A stretch of 64,000 bases of DNA from Streptomyces akebiae. GTDB taxonomy: Bacteria; Actinomycetota; Actinomycetes; Streptomycetales; Streptomycetaceae. This document shows positions 6,743 to 15,893 of this stretch, in pieces. Location: the NCBI RefSeq assembly GCF_019599145.1, contig NZ_CP080647.1, positions 7,068,001-7,132,000 on the forward strand, given 5' to 3'. Position 1 is the stretch's first letter; every line of letters begins with the position of its first letter. Under the pieces are notes generated by a model. The model searched no databases and was not told the origin of the DNA. It saw only the letters and a list, made by a program, of their open reading frames with translations. The position numbers and the translations under genes were made by a program.

Positions 6743-7660
6743 CCGGCCGCCGCCGGTGCGGTGGTCTTCGACGGCGCGGCCAACAAGCTTCTGCGCAAGG
6801 TGGGCATCGAGCCCGTCGAGGAGTTGCACCACGGCGCCACCCTGGAGGAACTCGGGCACCTGATCGGCGAGTCGCACGAGCAGGGGCAGTACCCAAGGAC
6901 ACGGCCGACCTGCTCGACCACGTCCTGGAGTTCTCCGGTCGGACACTGGACGAGGTGATGGTCCCGCGTGCGGACGCCGTCTTCGTCCGTAGGGACGCCT
7001 CGGCCGCCGAGGCGGTCGAGCTGATCGCCAAGCACGGCCACTCCAACTACCCGGTCCTCGGTGACCACCCCGACGACGTCGCGGGCGTCCTGGGCGTGCG
7101 CGAGCTGACCCATCTGCCCGCCGACGGCTTCGCCGCCGCCACGGCGGGTGCGCTCGCCCGGCGCCCACTGCTGCTGCCGGACACTCTGCCCCTGCCCGAC
7201 GCGGTCGACCGGATGCGCGAGCGGGACGACGAGTTCGGGGTCGTCCTCGACGAGCACAGCGGCGTCGCGGGAATTGTGACCTACGAGGACATCGCCGAGG
7301 AACTGGTGGGCGACATCGCCGATGAAACCGACACCGTGACCGAGATCGCCGTCGCCGACGGTGGCGGCTGGCTGGTGGACGCCGGGCGCCGCCTGGACGA
7401 GGTGGCCGAAGCCACCGGCATCGAGCTGCCCGGGGACGACGACTACGACACGATGGCCGGCCTGATCGTGGACCGTCTCGGCCGCTTCCCGGCCATGGGC
7501 GACCGGCTGACCCTGGACATGCCCGACGGCGGCCGCGCGGTCATCGACGCACGCACCCTCGACCGGCATGTACCGGACCGGGTCCGCCTTGAGCGGCTGC
7601 CCGTGCGTGAGCGCGAGGAGGAACGGAGTCGGAGGCAGGCGAGGACGAACCTCGGCCTGC
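6743..7660 (+). pseudogene. CNNM/HlyC-type CBS-domain protein, truncated and frameshifted
   Basis: Similarity starts abruptly at about 6743 with VVFDGAANKLLRKVGIEPVE, the end of the DUF21 membrane domain. The reading frame changes near 6890, after ESHEQGQYP, and then continues as the interdomain linker, two CBS domains (HSNYPVLG, GVLGVREL, GVVLDEHSG, GIVTYEDIAEELVGDI) and a CorC/HlyC C-terminal domain to about 7600. The N-terminal three to four membrane helices are missing. The frame then runs on antisense through the sortase gene. It was a hemolysin C/magnesium-efflux-like protein and is now a remnant. Confidence 0.75.
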
Positions 7661-7680
7661 TCAGCGGCACTGCCATCGTT

Positions 7681-8349
7681 CTACGCCGCGGTCAGCGTCG
7701 CAAAGACCACGACATTTCCCTGGTAGCCGGTTTCTTCGGCGTATGGACCCCCACAGGTGATGACGCGCAGTTCGGGCCGGTGGGAACTGCCGTAGACCTT
7801 CTCGTCCGGAAACGCCTTCTTGTCGTAGAGCTCCACAGCGTCGACCGTGAAGACGGCTGTCCGCCGGTCTGACCTGATGATCTCGATGGTGTCGCCCTTG
7901 GCTAGTTCTCCGAGGCGGTGGAAGACTCCGGGGCCTTGCGGCGTGTCCACGTGTCCCGCAGTGACGGCTGTGCCGACTGAGCCAGGAGGTGTACCGGCTC
8001 CATACCACCCGGCAAAGCCGGGCATATTGGCCGATGGTGGGCGCAGTGCTCCTGTGTCGTTGAGGCTCAGTTCCGTCATTGGGGCATTCACGCCGATGGC
8101 GGGAATTCGCAGCCGGACTGGAGCCGACGGGGGCAGGGGCGGCACAGAGGGATACCGGGTCGAGGCGGTGCTGCTGTTCCCGGGTGGCGCGGAGGAGGAG
8201 AAGGACTGCGCGGCCGAAGGTTGCGGAGGCCGTTCGCCTCGGAGCGCCGTGATCACCAGCACCATGCCCGCCAGTAGAGCGTAGGCGAGAAATTTGGCGG
8301 ACGGGGTGGACGAGGGGGAAGGGCCGCAGGGCTTGTACCTCGATTCCAT
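7681..8349 (-). CDS. Class F sortase
   Basis: 222 residues from the ATG at 8349; the longer frame to 8442 lacks a ribosome site. An N-terminal membrane anchor (FLAYALLAGMVLVITAL) is followed by a Pro/Ser-rich linker and the sortase domain: RLRIPAIGVNAPMTEL, the catalytic His in VTAGHVDTPQG, and the catalytic Cys in LRVITCGGPY with an Arg-containing strand. Lack of a long N-terminal or C-terminal extension and the TxTCGG form fit class F, common in actinobacteria. It should join sorted proteins to the wall or to other substrates. The gene just upstream encodes a secreted protein, a possible partner. Confidence 0.85.
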   Translation of the reverse strand: MESRYKPCGPSPSSTPSAKFLAYALLAGMVLVITALRGERPPQPSAAQSFSSSAPPGNSSTASTRYPSVPPLPPSAPVRLRIPAIGVNAPMTELSLNDTGALRPPSANMPGFAGWYGAGTPPGSVGTAVTAGHVDTPQGPGVFHRLGELAKGDTIEIIRSDRRTAVFTVDAVELYDKKAFPDEKVYGSSHRPELRVITCGGPYAEETGYQGNVVVFATLTAA

Positions 8350-8428
8350 CGCTGTGGAGCCTCCGCTTCGCGATGATCCCCCCAGCCCCCGGACACGGGC
8401 ATGGGAGCTGGGCCGGCAGGGCAGAGCG

Positions 8429-8935
8429 TCAAACGCGGGCACCGGTCGGGGAGCGGCGCATCTTGATCACGCCGCCGGCGGCGGCTCCGGCGAGCAGCAC
8501 CGTGCCGAGGGCAAGTTGCGTGCCCTTGTCGTTCGCCGCCCCGAAACCAGCGTCGATCGCGCCGCTGGGGTTGCCGGCGCCGACCCAGTATGTGCCCGTG
8601 ATCTTGACGCGCGGCGGGCACTTCAGGGTGACGGTGTAACCGCCGGCCTCGGTGCCGCCCGGGACCTTGAATTCGCCGGTCAGTACACCCTCCCGGTCGC
8701 CTGGAAGGAGGTGAAACTTGCCTCCTGCCTCAGACTCGCCCTTCCCATAGGTCTCCGAGCCACAGGCTCTGGTGCTGACTGTGACGGTGGAGCCTGGGGC
8801 GGCGTGGCGCGGGCTGATGTGCATATTCGGATCACCGGTGGGGCCGTTCGCGGCTGCCGCGGCCGGGCTCGAGAGGCCGACAGTACCGAGAACGAAACCG
8901 ATGCCGATGCCGGCGCCTGCCCACTTGATACGCAT
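8429..8935 (-). CDS. Secreted protein with C-terminal membrane segment
   Basis: 168 residues from the ATG at 8935 (GGAGG site). The N-terminus is a signal peptide ending SSPAAAAANG. The mature part has an Ig-like pattern of strands with two cysteines (STRACGSET and TLKCPPRV) that may form a disulfide. A hydrophobic segment, LALGTVLLAGAAAGGVI, precedes a positively charged end (KMRRSPTGARV). That layout resembles a cell-wall sorting tail but there is no clear LPxTG/LAxTG. It is 79 bases upstream of, and in line with, the class F sortase, so they probably form an operon. Confidence 0.75.
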   Translation of the reverse strand: MRIKWAGAGIGIGFVLGTVGLSSPAAAAANGPTGDPNMHISPRHAAPGSTVTVSTRACGSETYGKGESEAGGKFHLLPGDREGVLTGEFKVPGGTEAGGYTVTLKCPPRVKITGTYWVGAGNPSGAIDAGFGAANDKGTQLALGTVLLAGAAAGGVIKMRRSPTGARV

Positions 8936-9390
8936 GAAGTTCCTCCGAGAAGCAGTGGCCGGCCGGAGTGCGCGGCGTCTTGTTGTGCTCCGCTCATGAG
9001 GAAACCGACGGACCGTCAGGGCTGCAACCCACATACGGACAGATGGGCCATCCGGCCAGGCCCAGCGGCCGCACTCCTTTGATCATTTATGCAGGTGAGC
9101 GCTCCTGAGGGTGATTTCGGAAGAAAGCACCGCACGGGCGACGAAGGGGCTGGTGTCCCTTCGGGGTGATCTTGAAAAAGCGCAGGACGCCCTGTGGCTG
9201 CCTCTGCCGTCATACATCCTCCTGCGCGGCGCGTGACCGTGAAGCCCCCTGGGACGCTGATATGACCTCATCCCGCGAGGCCAAGGTCTCGCCCGTTTCC
9301 TCGGCCGACGAGAAGCTTGCGCGGCGGGAGGAGCAGAACGCGTCGTCGCCGAGGATGTCGTCGGCTGGGTCCCGGGGCGACCGATGTGAG
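8936..9390. other. Gene-free stretch between secreted protein and IS remnant
   Basis: Presumably holds the promoter of the secreted protein/sortase pair near its left end. I find no convincing gene in the rest. Confidence 0.35.
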
Positions 9391-9760
9391 TGGACCGCCG
9401 CCCGTGTCTGGGCGAAGCTGCACCGCCTCGTCCTCGACGAGCTGGGTTCGCGCGGAGATCTGGACTGGCCGCGCTGCGCGATCGACTCCGTGAACATGCG
9501 GGCCCTGAAAAGGGGGACCTGACAGGTCCGAATCCTGTCGACCGGGGCAAGAAGGGCTCGAAGATCCACTTGATCACCGAGCGGACCGGTTTACCCCTCT
9601 CGATCGGGATCTCCGGCGCGAACCTGCACGACAGCCAGGCACTTGAGTCGCTCGTACGCGGCATCCCGCCGATCCGATCGCGGCGCGGCCCTCGCAGACG
9701 ACGGCCCGCCAAGCTGCACGCGGACAAGGGCTACGACTACGTGAGGAGAAGACTCATGAC
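9391..9760 (+). pseudogene. IS5-family transposase fragment
   Basis: Two frames join into a middle portion of an IS5-type transposase. RVWAKLHRLVLDELG and DWPRCAIDSVNMRALK (first Asp of the DDE set) come first, and after a shift near 9520 LTGPNPVDRGKKGSKIHLIT, GLPLSIGISGANLHDSQ and PAKLHADKGYDY (second Asp). Both the N-terminal domain and the C-terminal Glu region are missing. It is an inactive remnant in segment C. Confidence 0.75.
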
Positions 9761-10243
9761 GACGAGTGAGGTTGTCATAGCAGCGAGGCTGAGGTGGCCA
9801 AGGAGCGCGGCCACAGCCTGCACCTCGCGCCGCGACCTCCTTCAAGGAGGAACGGAAGCCAAGTTGTTGGCCGAAGCCTGAGCTGCCGGAGCCCCAGCCC
9901 TCCAACTGATCCTGCGATGAGGAGGCTTGGCTTGATAGAGCGACGGAATGATGTGTGACCTGCGAAAACAGCCGGTGAAACTCTGTTCCCGGCGCCAGGG
10001 GCGTGAGCCTCTTCGCACTGGAATGGAAATCCGCTGCGGACGGGTTCGAAACCCACCTCCGAGCTGGCGTAATCGCCCGACAGGGTGGTGTGCTTGGCCC
10101 GTCCGGGACGGTGTCGGGACGCAGTTGGGACGCAAGGATGGGAACAGAACGGCAAAGGCTGAGTAGCGGAGACATAGTGCACCCCGTCTGACCAGCAAAA
10201 ACGTCACGAACAGGCACTGATCGTCAAGGACCGCCAAGATCCT

Positions 10244-10293
10244 CAAAGGACTCATAATCCGTCGGCCGTGGGTTCGAGTCCCACCCGCCCCAC
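10244..10293 (+). repeat. tRNA 3' half, copy 3 (attachment-site repeat)
   Basis: Identical 50-bp tRNA 3' half, here ending ACTT. The block from AAATCCGCTGCG at 10027 to the repeat (217 bases) has the same layout as at the other copies, with more divergence. A TGACCTGCGGAAAC motif follows at about 10307. Boundary of segments C and D. The 9881-10243 stretch holds only this block. Confidence 0.85.
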
Positions 10294-10320
10294 TTGTGCA
10301 GGTCTCTGACCTGCGGAAAC

Positions 10321-10832
10321 ACTCATTTTGGGCTGTTGGATCGTCAACTTTGCCTGAACGGACTGAATCCGCTGCTCGCGAGTTTGGAGACCGCTGGCGC
10401 TCGGGGGAGCTCCAACCCCTCTGACCTGCGGCGAAGTAGGTTCTTGTGGTTGTCGCTCGCCGTCCGGGCGACTGCCCTGAGGCTCGATACCAAGGTCCAG
10501 GGACCGGACAGGGACCGGGACGGCGCAGCCGTGTCCAGTCCGACGGTGTCTCCACGCCGACACGCTGTCCCATTTGCGGGTTGCTGGGCACGGGTTGTTG
10601 TCCCCAGCGCGGCAGTCGAGTACCGGGCCGACAGCGGAGGCAGTGCAGATACCGGCACGGCGGGTGCGTGGGCGCGGGGAGGGCGACGTCGGCTGTTCAT
10701 TGTGCCGTGGAGACACTGTCGCCTTCGTGTCGCTCGATCAGTGATGTCGTCCAGGGATGTCGGCGGCCTGCGTGTCGATAGTGCACCTGGTGTTCAGTGG
10801 CGGCAGGTGGCCGCTGAGAGAGCGTCCTGGCG
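10321..10832. other. Junction region of segment D without a clear gene
   Basis: It contains CTGAATCCGCTGCTCGCGAG (about 10364), shared with the start of segment C, and another TCTGACCTGCGG at about 10418. I see no supportable gene. Confidence 0.35.
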
Positions 10833-11060
10833 ATGGCCGATGGATCTGGAAACGGCCCGAAGAGGAAACGGCCCGATTGGATACTCGGCCCTCTTGCGTG
10901 GAGGCCTGCGGTTCGACTGGTCGGGCCGGTGGGCCGGTCACCAGCAGGCCTTGTTCAACTTGGGGTGGTGAGCGCCCTGCTGGGAGTTGGCGTGCTCGGG
11001 ATCATCGCCGCGCCGGCCGACTGGCCGGTCACTTCACCCGTCCCCGCCACCGCGAAGTCG
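10833..11060 (+). pseudogene. Possible small membrane protein fragment
   Basis: From an ATG at 10833 the frame reads MADGSGNGPKRKRPDWILGP followed by a hydrophobic stretch (GLVQLGVVSALLGVGVLGII), as in a small membrane protein of a mobile element. The frame then runs into transposase debris, so its end has been lost. Recognition is weak and there is no clear ribosome site. Confidence 0.25.
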
Positions 11061-11064
11061 GCAA

Positions 11065-11210
11065 CCGTTGCCTGGCTGTCAGCGGTTGGCAGAACGCCTT
11101 TCACCGCCTCGCCCGCTGCTACGAGCGGCGCACCACCGCTTCGACCTAGCCGAAACGATCATCACTGTGCGTAGCATGATCCGCCAAGCGTGGACCGCCT
11201 ACCGCTGGGA
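11065..11210 (+). pseudogene. Transposase C-terminal remnant (IS5-type)
   Basis: Two frames that join near 11148 read WQNAFHRLARCYERRTTA and then FDLAETIITVRSMIRQAW with TAYRWDARP, the ending of a Streptomyces IS5-type transposase. Everything upstream is gone. It differs in type from the fragment at 9391. Confidence 0.55.
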
Positions 11211-11286
11211 CGCACGCCCCGACGCCAGCCCTGACCAGCCGCCTGTCTGCGCATCCTCCAAGACGCTGCACGTGGCGCCGGATGCG

Positions 11287-11760
11287 CTACGGCGTTCCGG
11301 TCAGGCGTAGGCGGGTGCGGGACGGCGCCGACGGGGGCAGTGCGGCAATGACCTCGGCGAGGGAGGTCGCGGCGAGGCTGCGCCGCCAGGCTTCGTGGGC
11401 TTCGTCCATCTTCTCGGCGAGGATGCAGGGGCTCTGGCACTCCTCGGCGGGCAGTGCTCCCCGTCCCTGCTGGCGGATCTCGCGGCACTCGTACGGCGAG
11501 GACGCACCGTCGACTGCCTCGACGATCTGCAGGAGCGTGATCTCGGAAGCAGGGCGGGCCAGTCGGAACCCGCCGCGCGGGCCCGTCGTTGCGGCCAGCA
11601 CGCCCGCCTTGACCAGCGCCTGCAGCTGCTTGGCGAGATAGGCCGCCGGCAGGTCGAAGTGCTGGGCGAGCTGTGCCGCCGATGCGGTGGTCCCTGTCTC
11701 GAGCTGCGCCAGCGACGTGGCGCAGTGCAACAGCCATTCCGTACTCGCAGGCAGCTTCAT
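11287..11760 (-). CDS. RsrR-like Rrf2-family regulator (probable Fe-S redox sensor)
   Basis: 157 residues from the ATG at 11760; a longer frame to 12159 merely runs antisense through the next gene. The Rrf2 winged helix is clear (AAQLAQHFDLPAAYLAKQLQ, TTGPRGGFRLARP). Glu8 and His12 are present at the positions that, with cysteines of the partner subunit, hold the [2Fe-2S] cluster in S. venezuelae RsrR. Cysteines follow at 92, 108 and 112. The divergent neighbour is an NAD(P)-binding protein, the same arrangement known for rsrR. On the complement, CTCGGAC at 11798-11804 in the shared intergenic region resembles a half-site. Function as a redox switch is inferred. Confidence 0.75.
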   Translation of the reverse strand: MKLPASTEWLLHCATSLAQLETGTTASAAQLAQHFDLPAAYLAKQLQALVKAGVLAATTGPRGGFRLARPASEITLLQIVEAVDGASSPYECREIRQQGRGALPAEECQSPCILAEKMDEAHEAWRRSLAATSLAEVIAALPPSAPSRTRLRLTGTP

Positions 11761-11845
11761 ACCCCTGATCTTATCCAAGGCATTGCGGATCGATTTAGTC
11801 CGAGATAGCGTCCGGTGGCAGCACGAGAGACAGAGGAGAGACACC

Positions 11846-12628
11846 ATGCGAATCGCCGTTGCCGGAGCGACCGGGAACATCGGGGCCCTCACCGTCGCCG
11901 CCCTGGAACAGGCCGGACACCACGTCGTGCGTATCAGCCGCTCACTCGGCGTGGACTTGACCACCGGCGACGGCCTCGACGCCGCCCTGGCTGGCGTCGA
12001 GGCCGTCGTGGACGCCACGAGCTGCACGGCGACCGACAGGGACGAAGCGGTGGCGTACTTCGGCGTCACCACCCGGAACCTGCTCACCGCCGAGAAATGG
12101 GCTGGTGTCCGCCACCATGTGCTGCTCTCGATCGCCGGCATCGAGCGCGTCGAAGGCAACGCCCACTACGCCGGCAAGCGCGAACAGGAGCGCCTCGTGA
12201 CCGAGGGTCCGGTGCAGTGGACGATCGTTCCGGCCACCCAGTTCCACGACTTCGCCGCGATGGTGACGAACTGGACCGAGCAAGACGGCGCCGCCGCCAT
12301 CGCGCCACTGCTCGTCCAGCCGATCGCACCCGCGGACGTGGCCGACATCCTGGCCGAGATAGCCACGGCCGCACCGCAGGGGCGTTACCGCGAGGTCGCC
12401 GGTCCCGAGCCGCAGGACCTGGTGGACATGGCCCGGCGCACCAACGACGCGCGCGGCCGCGCGGTCAAGCTCGTGCCGACGTGGTCATCGCTGTTCGGCC
12501 CGGCGATGGCCGGTGACGTACTGCTGCCCCGTACGGGTGCCCGCATCGCGCCGACCACGTTCGACGAGTGGCTCGCAAAGCAGCAAATAGCGTCGGCAGA
12601 GCCTGAAAGACAGCTGGGCTATCGGTGA
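11846..12628 (+). CDS. NmrA-like NAD(P)-binding oxidoreductase
   Basis: 260 residues from the ATG at 11846 (GAGAGGAGAG site). It begins with a Rossmann strand MRIAVAGATGNIGALTVAAL (GxxGxxG) and continues RISRSLGVDLTTGDGL, a pattern of atypical short-chain dehydrogenases of the NmrA/NAD(P)H-binding type, which lack the usual YxxxK. Residues such as HHVLLSIAGIERVEGN and WTIVPATQFHDF are typical of the family. It is divergent from the RsrR-like regulator, which probably controls it. Substrate unknown; possibly a redox sensor itself. Confidence 0.8.
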   Translation: MRIAVAGATGNIGALTVAALEQAGHHVVRISRSLGVDLTTGDGLDAALAGVEAVVDATSCTATDRDEAVAYFGVTTRNLLTAEKWAGVRHHVLLSIAGIERVEGNAHYAGKREQERLVTEGPVQWTIVPATQFHDFAAMVTNWTEQDGAAAIAPLLVQPIAPADVADILAEIATAAPQGRYREVAGPEPQDLVDMARRTNDARGRAVKLVPTWSSLFGPAMAGDVLLPRTGARIAPTTFDEWLAKQQIASAEPERQLGYR

Positions 12629-13001
12629 AGGTGCGGCGTCGTCGACGGCATCTGGCCATGATGACAGCGTAGGCACAGGTCTCCCCAATGATCACAGAGC
12701 GTCGCAACTCCATGATCACGGAACCTCTGCCTGTCCTGTCTACCCGCTGGTCCCTGCTGGCCGCCTATCTGCGCGACCTCTTAAGTACGACGGGGCGGAG
12801 GGGGTGGAGCACCGGCGGCGTGGACTGGATCTAGCGCGTTACCACGGCACGCGGCGCACCGCGGGCTTTCCCGGGATTCTCGCGTGACCCGCCGTCCGCC
12901 TGGGAATGCTCGTCTAGCACGGCGAGAGACTTCTCTCCGCTCCGCGGCCCGCTTCCGTCGCGGCGCCCGTCCGGCGCGGAACACGGACACAGGGGGATCA
13001 C
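12629..13001. other. Region upstream of the TryPco2/NLR operon
   Basis: No gene seen beyond a 40-codon frame starting MITEPLPVLSTRW at 12712 that I cannot support. The right end should hold the promoter of the TryPco2 gene. Confidence 0.3.
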
Positions 13002-13304
13002 GTGGGGAACCTTGGGCTTGCCGAGACCATCGCCGCCTTGCGGGAGGAACTGGCCGAAGCCGTCGCCGCCGGCTCGGACGCGGACCTCCGCTTCGGTGTC
13101 GGCGAGGTGCAACTGGAGCTGAGCGTCGGGGTCACACTCCACGTGACGGGTACGGGCCGCGCCAAGTTCTGGGTGCTGGAACTCGGCGGTGACGGTCAGT
13201 ACCGCAGGGAGGAGATCCAGCGGGTCTTGATCACGCTGGAGGCGCCGACCGACCGTACGGGACAGCCGGTGCGCGTCACGCGTGACTCCCTCGCCAAGCC
13301 CTGA
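13002..13304 (+). CDS. Trypsin-co-occurring domain protein (TryPco2)
   Basis: 100 residues from a GTG with an AGGGGGATCAC lead. It matches the TryPco2 pattern: LAETIAALREELAEAVAAGS at the N-terminus, then RFGVGEVQLELSV, GRAKFWVLELGG and a C-terminal QRVLITLEAP. TryPco domains were described from genome neighbourhoods as partners of trypsin-like peptidases in predicted NTPase-based conflict systems. Here the next gene, 23 bases downstream, encodes exactly such a trypsin-NB-ARC protein. It may be a regulator or target of the protease. No catalytic residues are apparent. Confidence 0.8.
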   Translation: MGNLGLAETIAALREELAEAVAAGSDADLRFGVGEVQLELSVGVTLHVTGTGRAKFWVLELGGDGQYRREEIQRVLITLEAPTDRTGQPVRVTRDSLAKP

Positions 13305-13327
13305 CCCGGACACCCTGGACGTCCGAG

Positions 13328-15253
13328 GTGACCGCCTTCATCGAACGCGCGGTGGAAGTGCTCCGCAGACGCCGGACGAGCCCCTGGAGCGTGGGCTCCG
13401 GGTGCCTTGTCGGCGGCCGGCTGGTCCTGACCGCCGCACACAACGTCCTCACCGACGGCTCTGTGGACGACGTGATCAGCGTACGGCGCGGGGACCGGTT
13501 CGAACTGGACGCGGAGGTCCTCGCCGCAGACCCAACACAGGACCTCGCTGTCCTGCGGGTCGCCGACCACTCTTCCCTCACGGACATTCCCGCCGTCCGG
13601 TACGCCCGGATTGACCGCCGACGGACCGCGTTGGTCGAGTGCTGGGCTGTGGGCTACCCAGGCTGGAACGAGCACCCGCAGTCTGGCACCGACGGCCCCC
13701 TGCGCGACAGCTCCCAGATCAATGGAGTCATCCCACCGGGCTCCCATCTGCGGCGCGGCCTGCTGGAGTTCCGGACCCAGTCGACGCCCGAAGGAACACC
13801 CGGCAGGAACGGCTCACAATGGCGCGGCATGTCCGGGGCGGTGGTGTTCAGTGACGACCCCCAGCTGGGCGCATTGGCCGTGGGCGTCATCAGCGAGCAC
13901 CACCTCCCCGAGGGGGCGTCCACCCTGACCGTGGTGCCCCTGACGGGACTGATCGAGCTGGGGCGTGGGACACCGTGGTGGTGGGACCTGCAGGCGGACA
14001 ACTGGGTCGCCTTGCCACGCATGCCCGCCGGCGCCCTGCCGCGCACCACCCGGCACATGAACCTGGGCAGGGCCCGCGCCCACTTCACCGATCGCGAGCG
14101 GGCCATCGTGAGGGCGACCGGCCTGCTCGTCGATCCACTCGAGGACAGCGCCCCGGTGGTGGTCCTCCACGGCATGGCGGGCGTCGGCAAGACCGAACTC
14201 GCCACCCAGATTGCCCACCGCCTGGCGCCCACCTTCTGGCACGCCCGCATCCGGATCGACCTCGGCGGCGAGGGCTTCGACGTGTCGACCGAGGCGGCCA
14301 TGATCGAGCTCCTGCAGGCGTTCGGGCAGTCCGGCGACAGCCTTCCCCCCGACGCGCGGGCGCGGCGGCAGCAGCTCCAGGATCATCTGCGAGCCGGTCC
14401 GAGTCTCCTCGTCCTCGACAACGTGGCCGACGCGGCCCGCGTCGTCCCCCTGCTGCCCGCGGCACCGGGTAGCGCCGCGATCCTCACCAGCCGCTCGGCC
14501 CTGCCCTCCGTCCAGGGCGCGGACCGGGTGGAGGTCGAACCGCTGCCCGACACGGAGGCGCTGCGGCTGTTCGAACGCACCATTGGCGCCGAGCGCGTCG
14601 CACGCGAGCGCGTCGCCGCGGACACCATCGTTACCCTCCTGAGAGGACTGCCCCTGGCCATCTGCATCACCGGAGGGAACCTCATCGCCCCCTCCCAGCG
14701 CAGACAGCCACTGAGCAAGCACGCCGGACTGCTCGCCGACGAACGGCGACGCATCTCGCAGCTGGAGGGCCAACTGGACGGCGAGGACATCGGAGTACGC
14801 AGCAGCTTCGAGATCAGCTACCGGGCACTGCGCGAGGAAACCCGTCGGCTGTTCCGGTATCTCGGCCTGCTCGCCGGAGCCGACTTCGTGCCCGGGCTGG
14901 CCGCGCGCTGCGCCGGCATCGGGGAGGAGAAGGCCGGACGTCTCCTCGGCGAGCTCGCCGACCGACAGCTGGTCGAGGTGGACGGCCCCACCGGCGAGCG
15001 CCACCGGCTGCACGACCTGTTGCGCCTGTACGCCCGGGAGCACGCCGAGCGCACCGAAACGGAGGCCGAGCGGGACGAGGCCCTCCGGCGCTCCCTGGAC
15101 TGGTACGCGACCCGGCTGGACACCTGGATGAGCCGCCCGGGAGCCCACGAGAACCTGCCCGCTGAGACGATCGACTGGTTCGCCGAGGAACACCTCAACG
15201 TCCAGGCCAATATCCGCCGTGCGTATGAGAAGCCGTTGTCTTTCCGGGTGTGA
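13328..15253 (+). CDS. Trypsin-like protease fused to NB-ARC/STAND ATPase (NLR-like), 5' part split by an IS
   Basis: The present frame codes 641 residues; the last eight come from the inserted IS at 15229. Domains in order: a trypsin-like serine protease (His38 in LTAAHNVL, Asp72 in TQDLAVLRV, Ser169 in WRGMSGAVVF); an NB-ARC ATPase from about 265 with Walker A LHGMAGVGKTE (Lys288), Walker B SLLVLDNV, ILTSRSALP and GLPLAICITGG; then a winged helix (ETRRLFRYLGLLAG). A TPR sensor should follow and is found beyond the IS at 16919. Removing the IS and one TGA duplicate restores one frame of 893 residues. Proteins of this build are predicted anti-phage or cell-suicide sensors. Whether the truncated product works is unknown. 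Confidence 0.85.
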   Translation: MTAFIERAVEVLRRRRTSPWSVGSGCLVGGRLVLTAAHNVLTDGSVDDVISVRRGDRFELDAEVLAADPTQDLAVLRVADHSSLTDIPAVRYARIDRRRTALVECWAVGYPGWNEHPQSGTDGPLRDSSQINGVIPPGSHLRRGLLEFRTQSTPEGTPGRNGSQWRGMSGAVVFSDDPQLGALAVGVISEHHLPEGASTLTVVPLTGLIELGRGTPWWWDLQADNWVALPRMPAGALPRTTRHMNLGRARAHFTDRERAIVRATGLLVDPLEDSAPVVVLHGMAGVGKTELATQIAHRLAPTFWHARIRIDLGGEGFDVSTEAAMIELLQAFGQSGDSLPPDARARRQQLQDHLRAGPSLLVLDNVADAARVVPLLPAAPGSAAILTSRSALPSVQGADRVEVEPLPDTEALRLFERTIGAERVARERVAADTIVTLLRGLPLAICITGGNLIAPSQRRQPLSKHAGLLADERRRISQLEGQLDGEDIGVRSSFEISYRALREETRRLFRYLGLLAGADFVPGLAARCAGIGEEKAGRLLGELADRQLVEVDGPTGERHRLHDLLRLYAREHAERTETEAERDEALRRSLDWYATRLDTWMSRPGAHENLPAETIDWFAEEHLNVQANIRRAYEKPLSFRV

Positions 15254-15344
15254 TCGTTGAGTTTCCGCTGTTCAGGCATGGTTTCGATGTCGTTGCGGGA
15301 GAGTTCGGGCGTTCAGTTCGTGCTCGGCGATGCGGAGGTGACCG

Positions 15345-15893
15345 GTGACGTCGGTGATGGGGCTTTTGGAGGAGCGGGAGGCGGCTGCCCGGGTGCGGGT
15401 GGAGGGGCTTCAGGCGGAGGCGGAGCGGGTTCTTGCCGAACTCGGCGATGCGCAGGTGGTGTTGGAACGCCGGGTGATTGCGCTGGCGGAGCTGGCCGAG
15501 GCCCTGGCCGCTCCGGACGGACCAGCCGAGGTGCCCGTTCCCGGCCCGCGCGAGGAGGCGGTGGCGAAGGACAAGGTTCCGGTCGCGGGTTCGATCGTGC
15601 CGCGGTGGCACCGGGGAGTGACGGTGGAGGCGCTCTCTGCGGACTACCGGCGGATCGTGGAGCTGGTGGAATCCATGCCGGGCGACGGTGAAGGGATCTC
15701 GGCGAAGGAACTCGCGGGCAGGCTGGAACTGCCGCTGGTGCCGGCGAAGATCGAGGGAGTGCGCTCTCGGGCGAGGCGTCTGGCCGGGCGGGGCTGGCTG
15801 ACCGTGTTGCCCTCGGGACGGTTCACGCCGCGGCAGCCCACCCTGGCCGTTCCCGGTCCGGGTGACGAGCCGGGCGGGCGAGGCGGCGGCTGA
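15345..15893 (+). CDS. IS-borne accessory protein: coiled coil plus winged-helix-like domain
   Basis: 182 residues from the GTG at 15345 (GGAGG site). The first ~70 residues form a long Glu/Ala/Leu coiled coil (LLEEREAAARVRVEGLQAEA). A Pro-rich linker follows, then a conserved ~80-residue C-terminal domain (SADYRRIVELVES, ISAKELAGRLELPLVPAKIE, SRARRLAGRGWL, GRFTPRQ) that looks like a winged helix. The homologue in IS B at 44684 keeps the same layout at the same place, convergent with the transposase. It is an uncharacterised IS passenger or a transposition regulator; no function is known to me. Confidence 0.7.
   Translation: MTSVMGLLEEREAAARVRVEGLQAEAERVLAELGDAQVVLERRVIALAELAEALAAPDGPAEVPVPGPREEAVAKDKVPVAGSIVPRWHRGVTVEALSADYRRIVELVESMPGDGEGISAKELAGRLELPLVPAKIEGVRSRARRLAGRGWLTVLPSGRFTPRQPTLAVPGPGDEPGGRGGG

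Noticed and set aside
9391..11210. The two transposase remnants as one element split by tRNA copy 3
   Set aside because: The middle fragment and the C-terminal fragment match different IS5 subtypes.
12712..12834. Short 40-codon frame starting MITEPLPVLSTRW
   Set aside because: No ribosome site, no family similarity, and it lies in probable IS debris.
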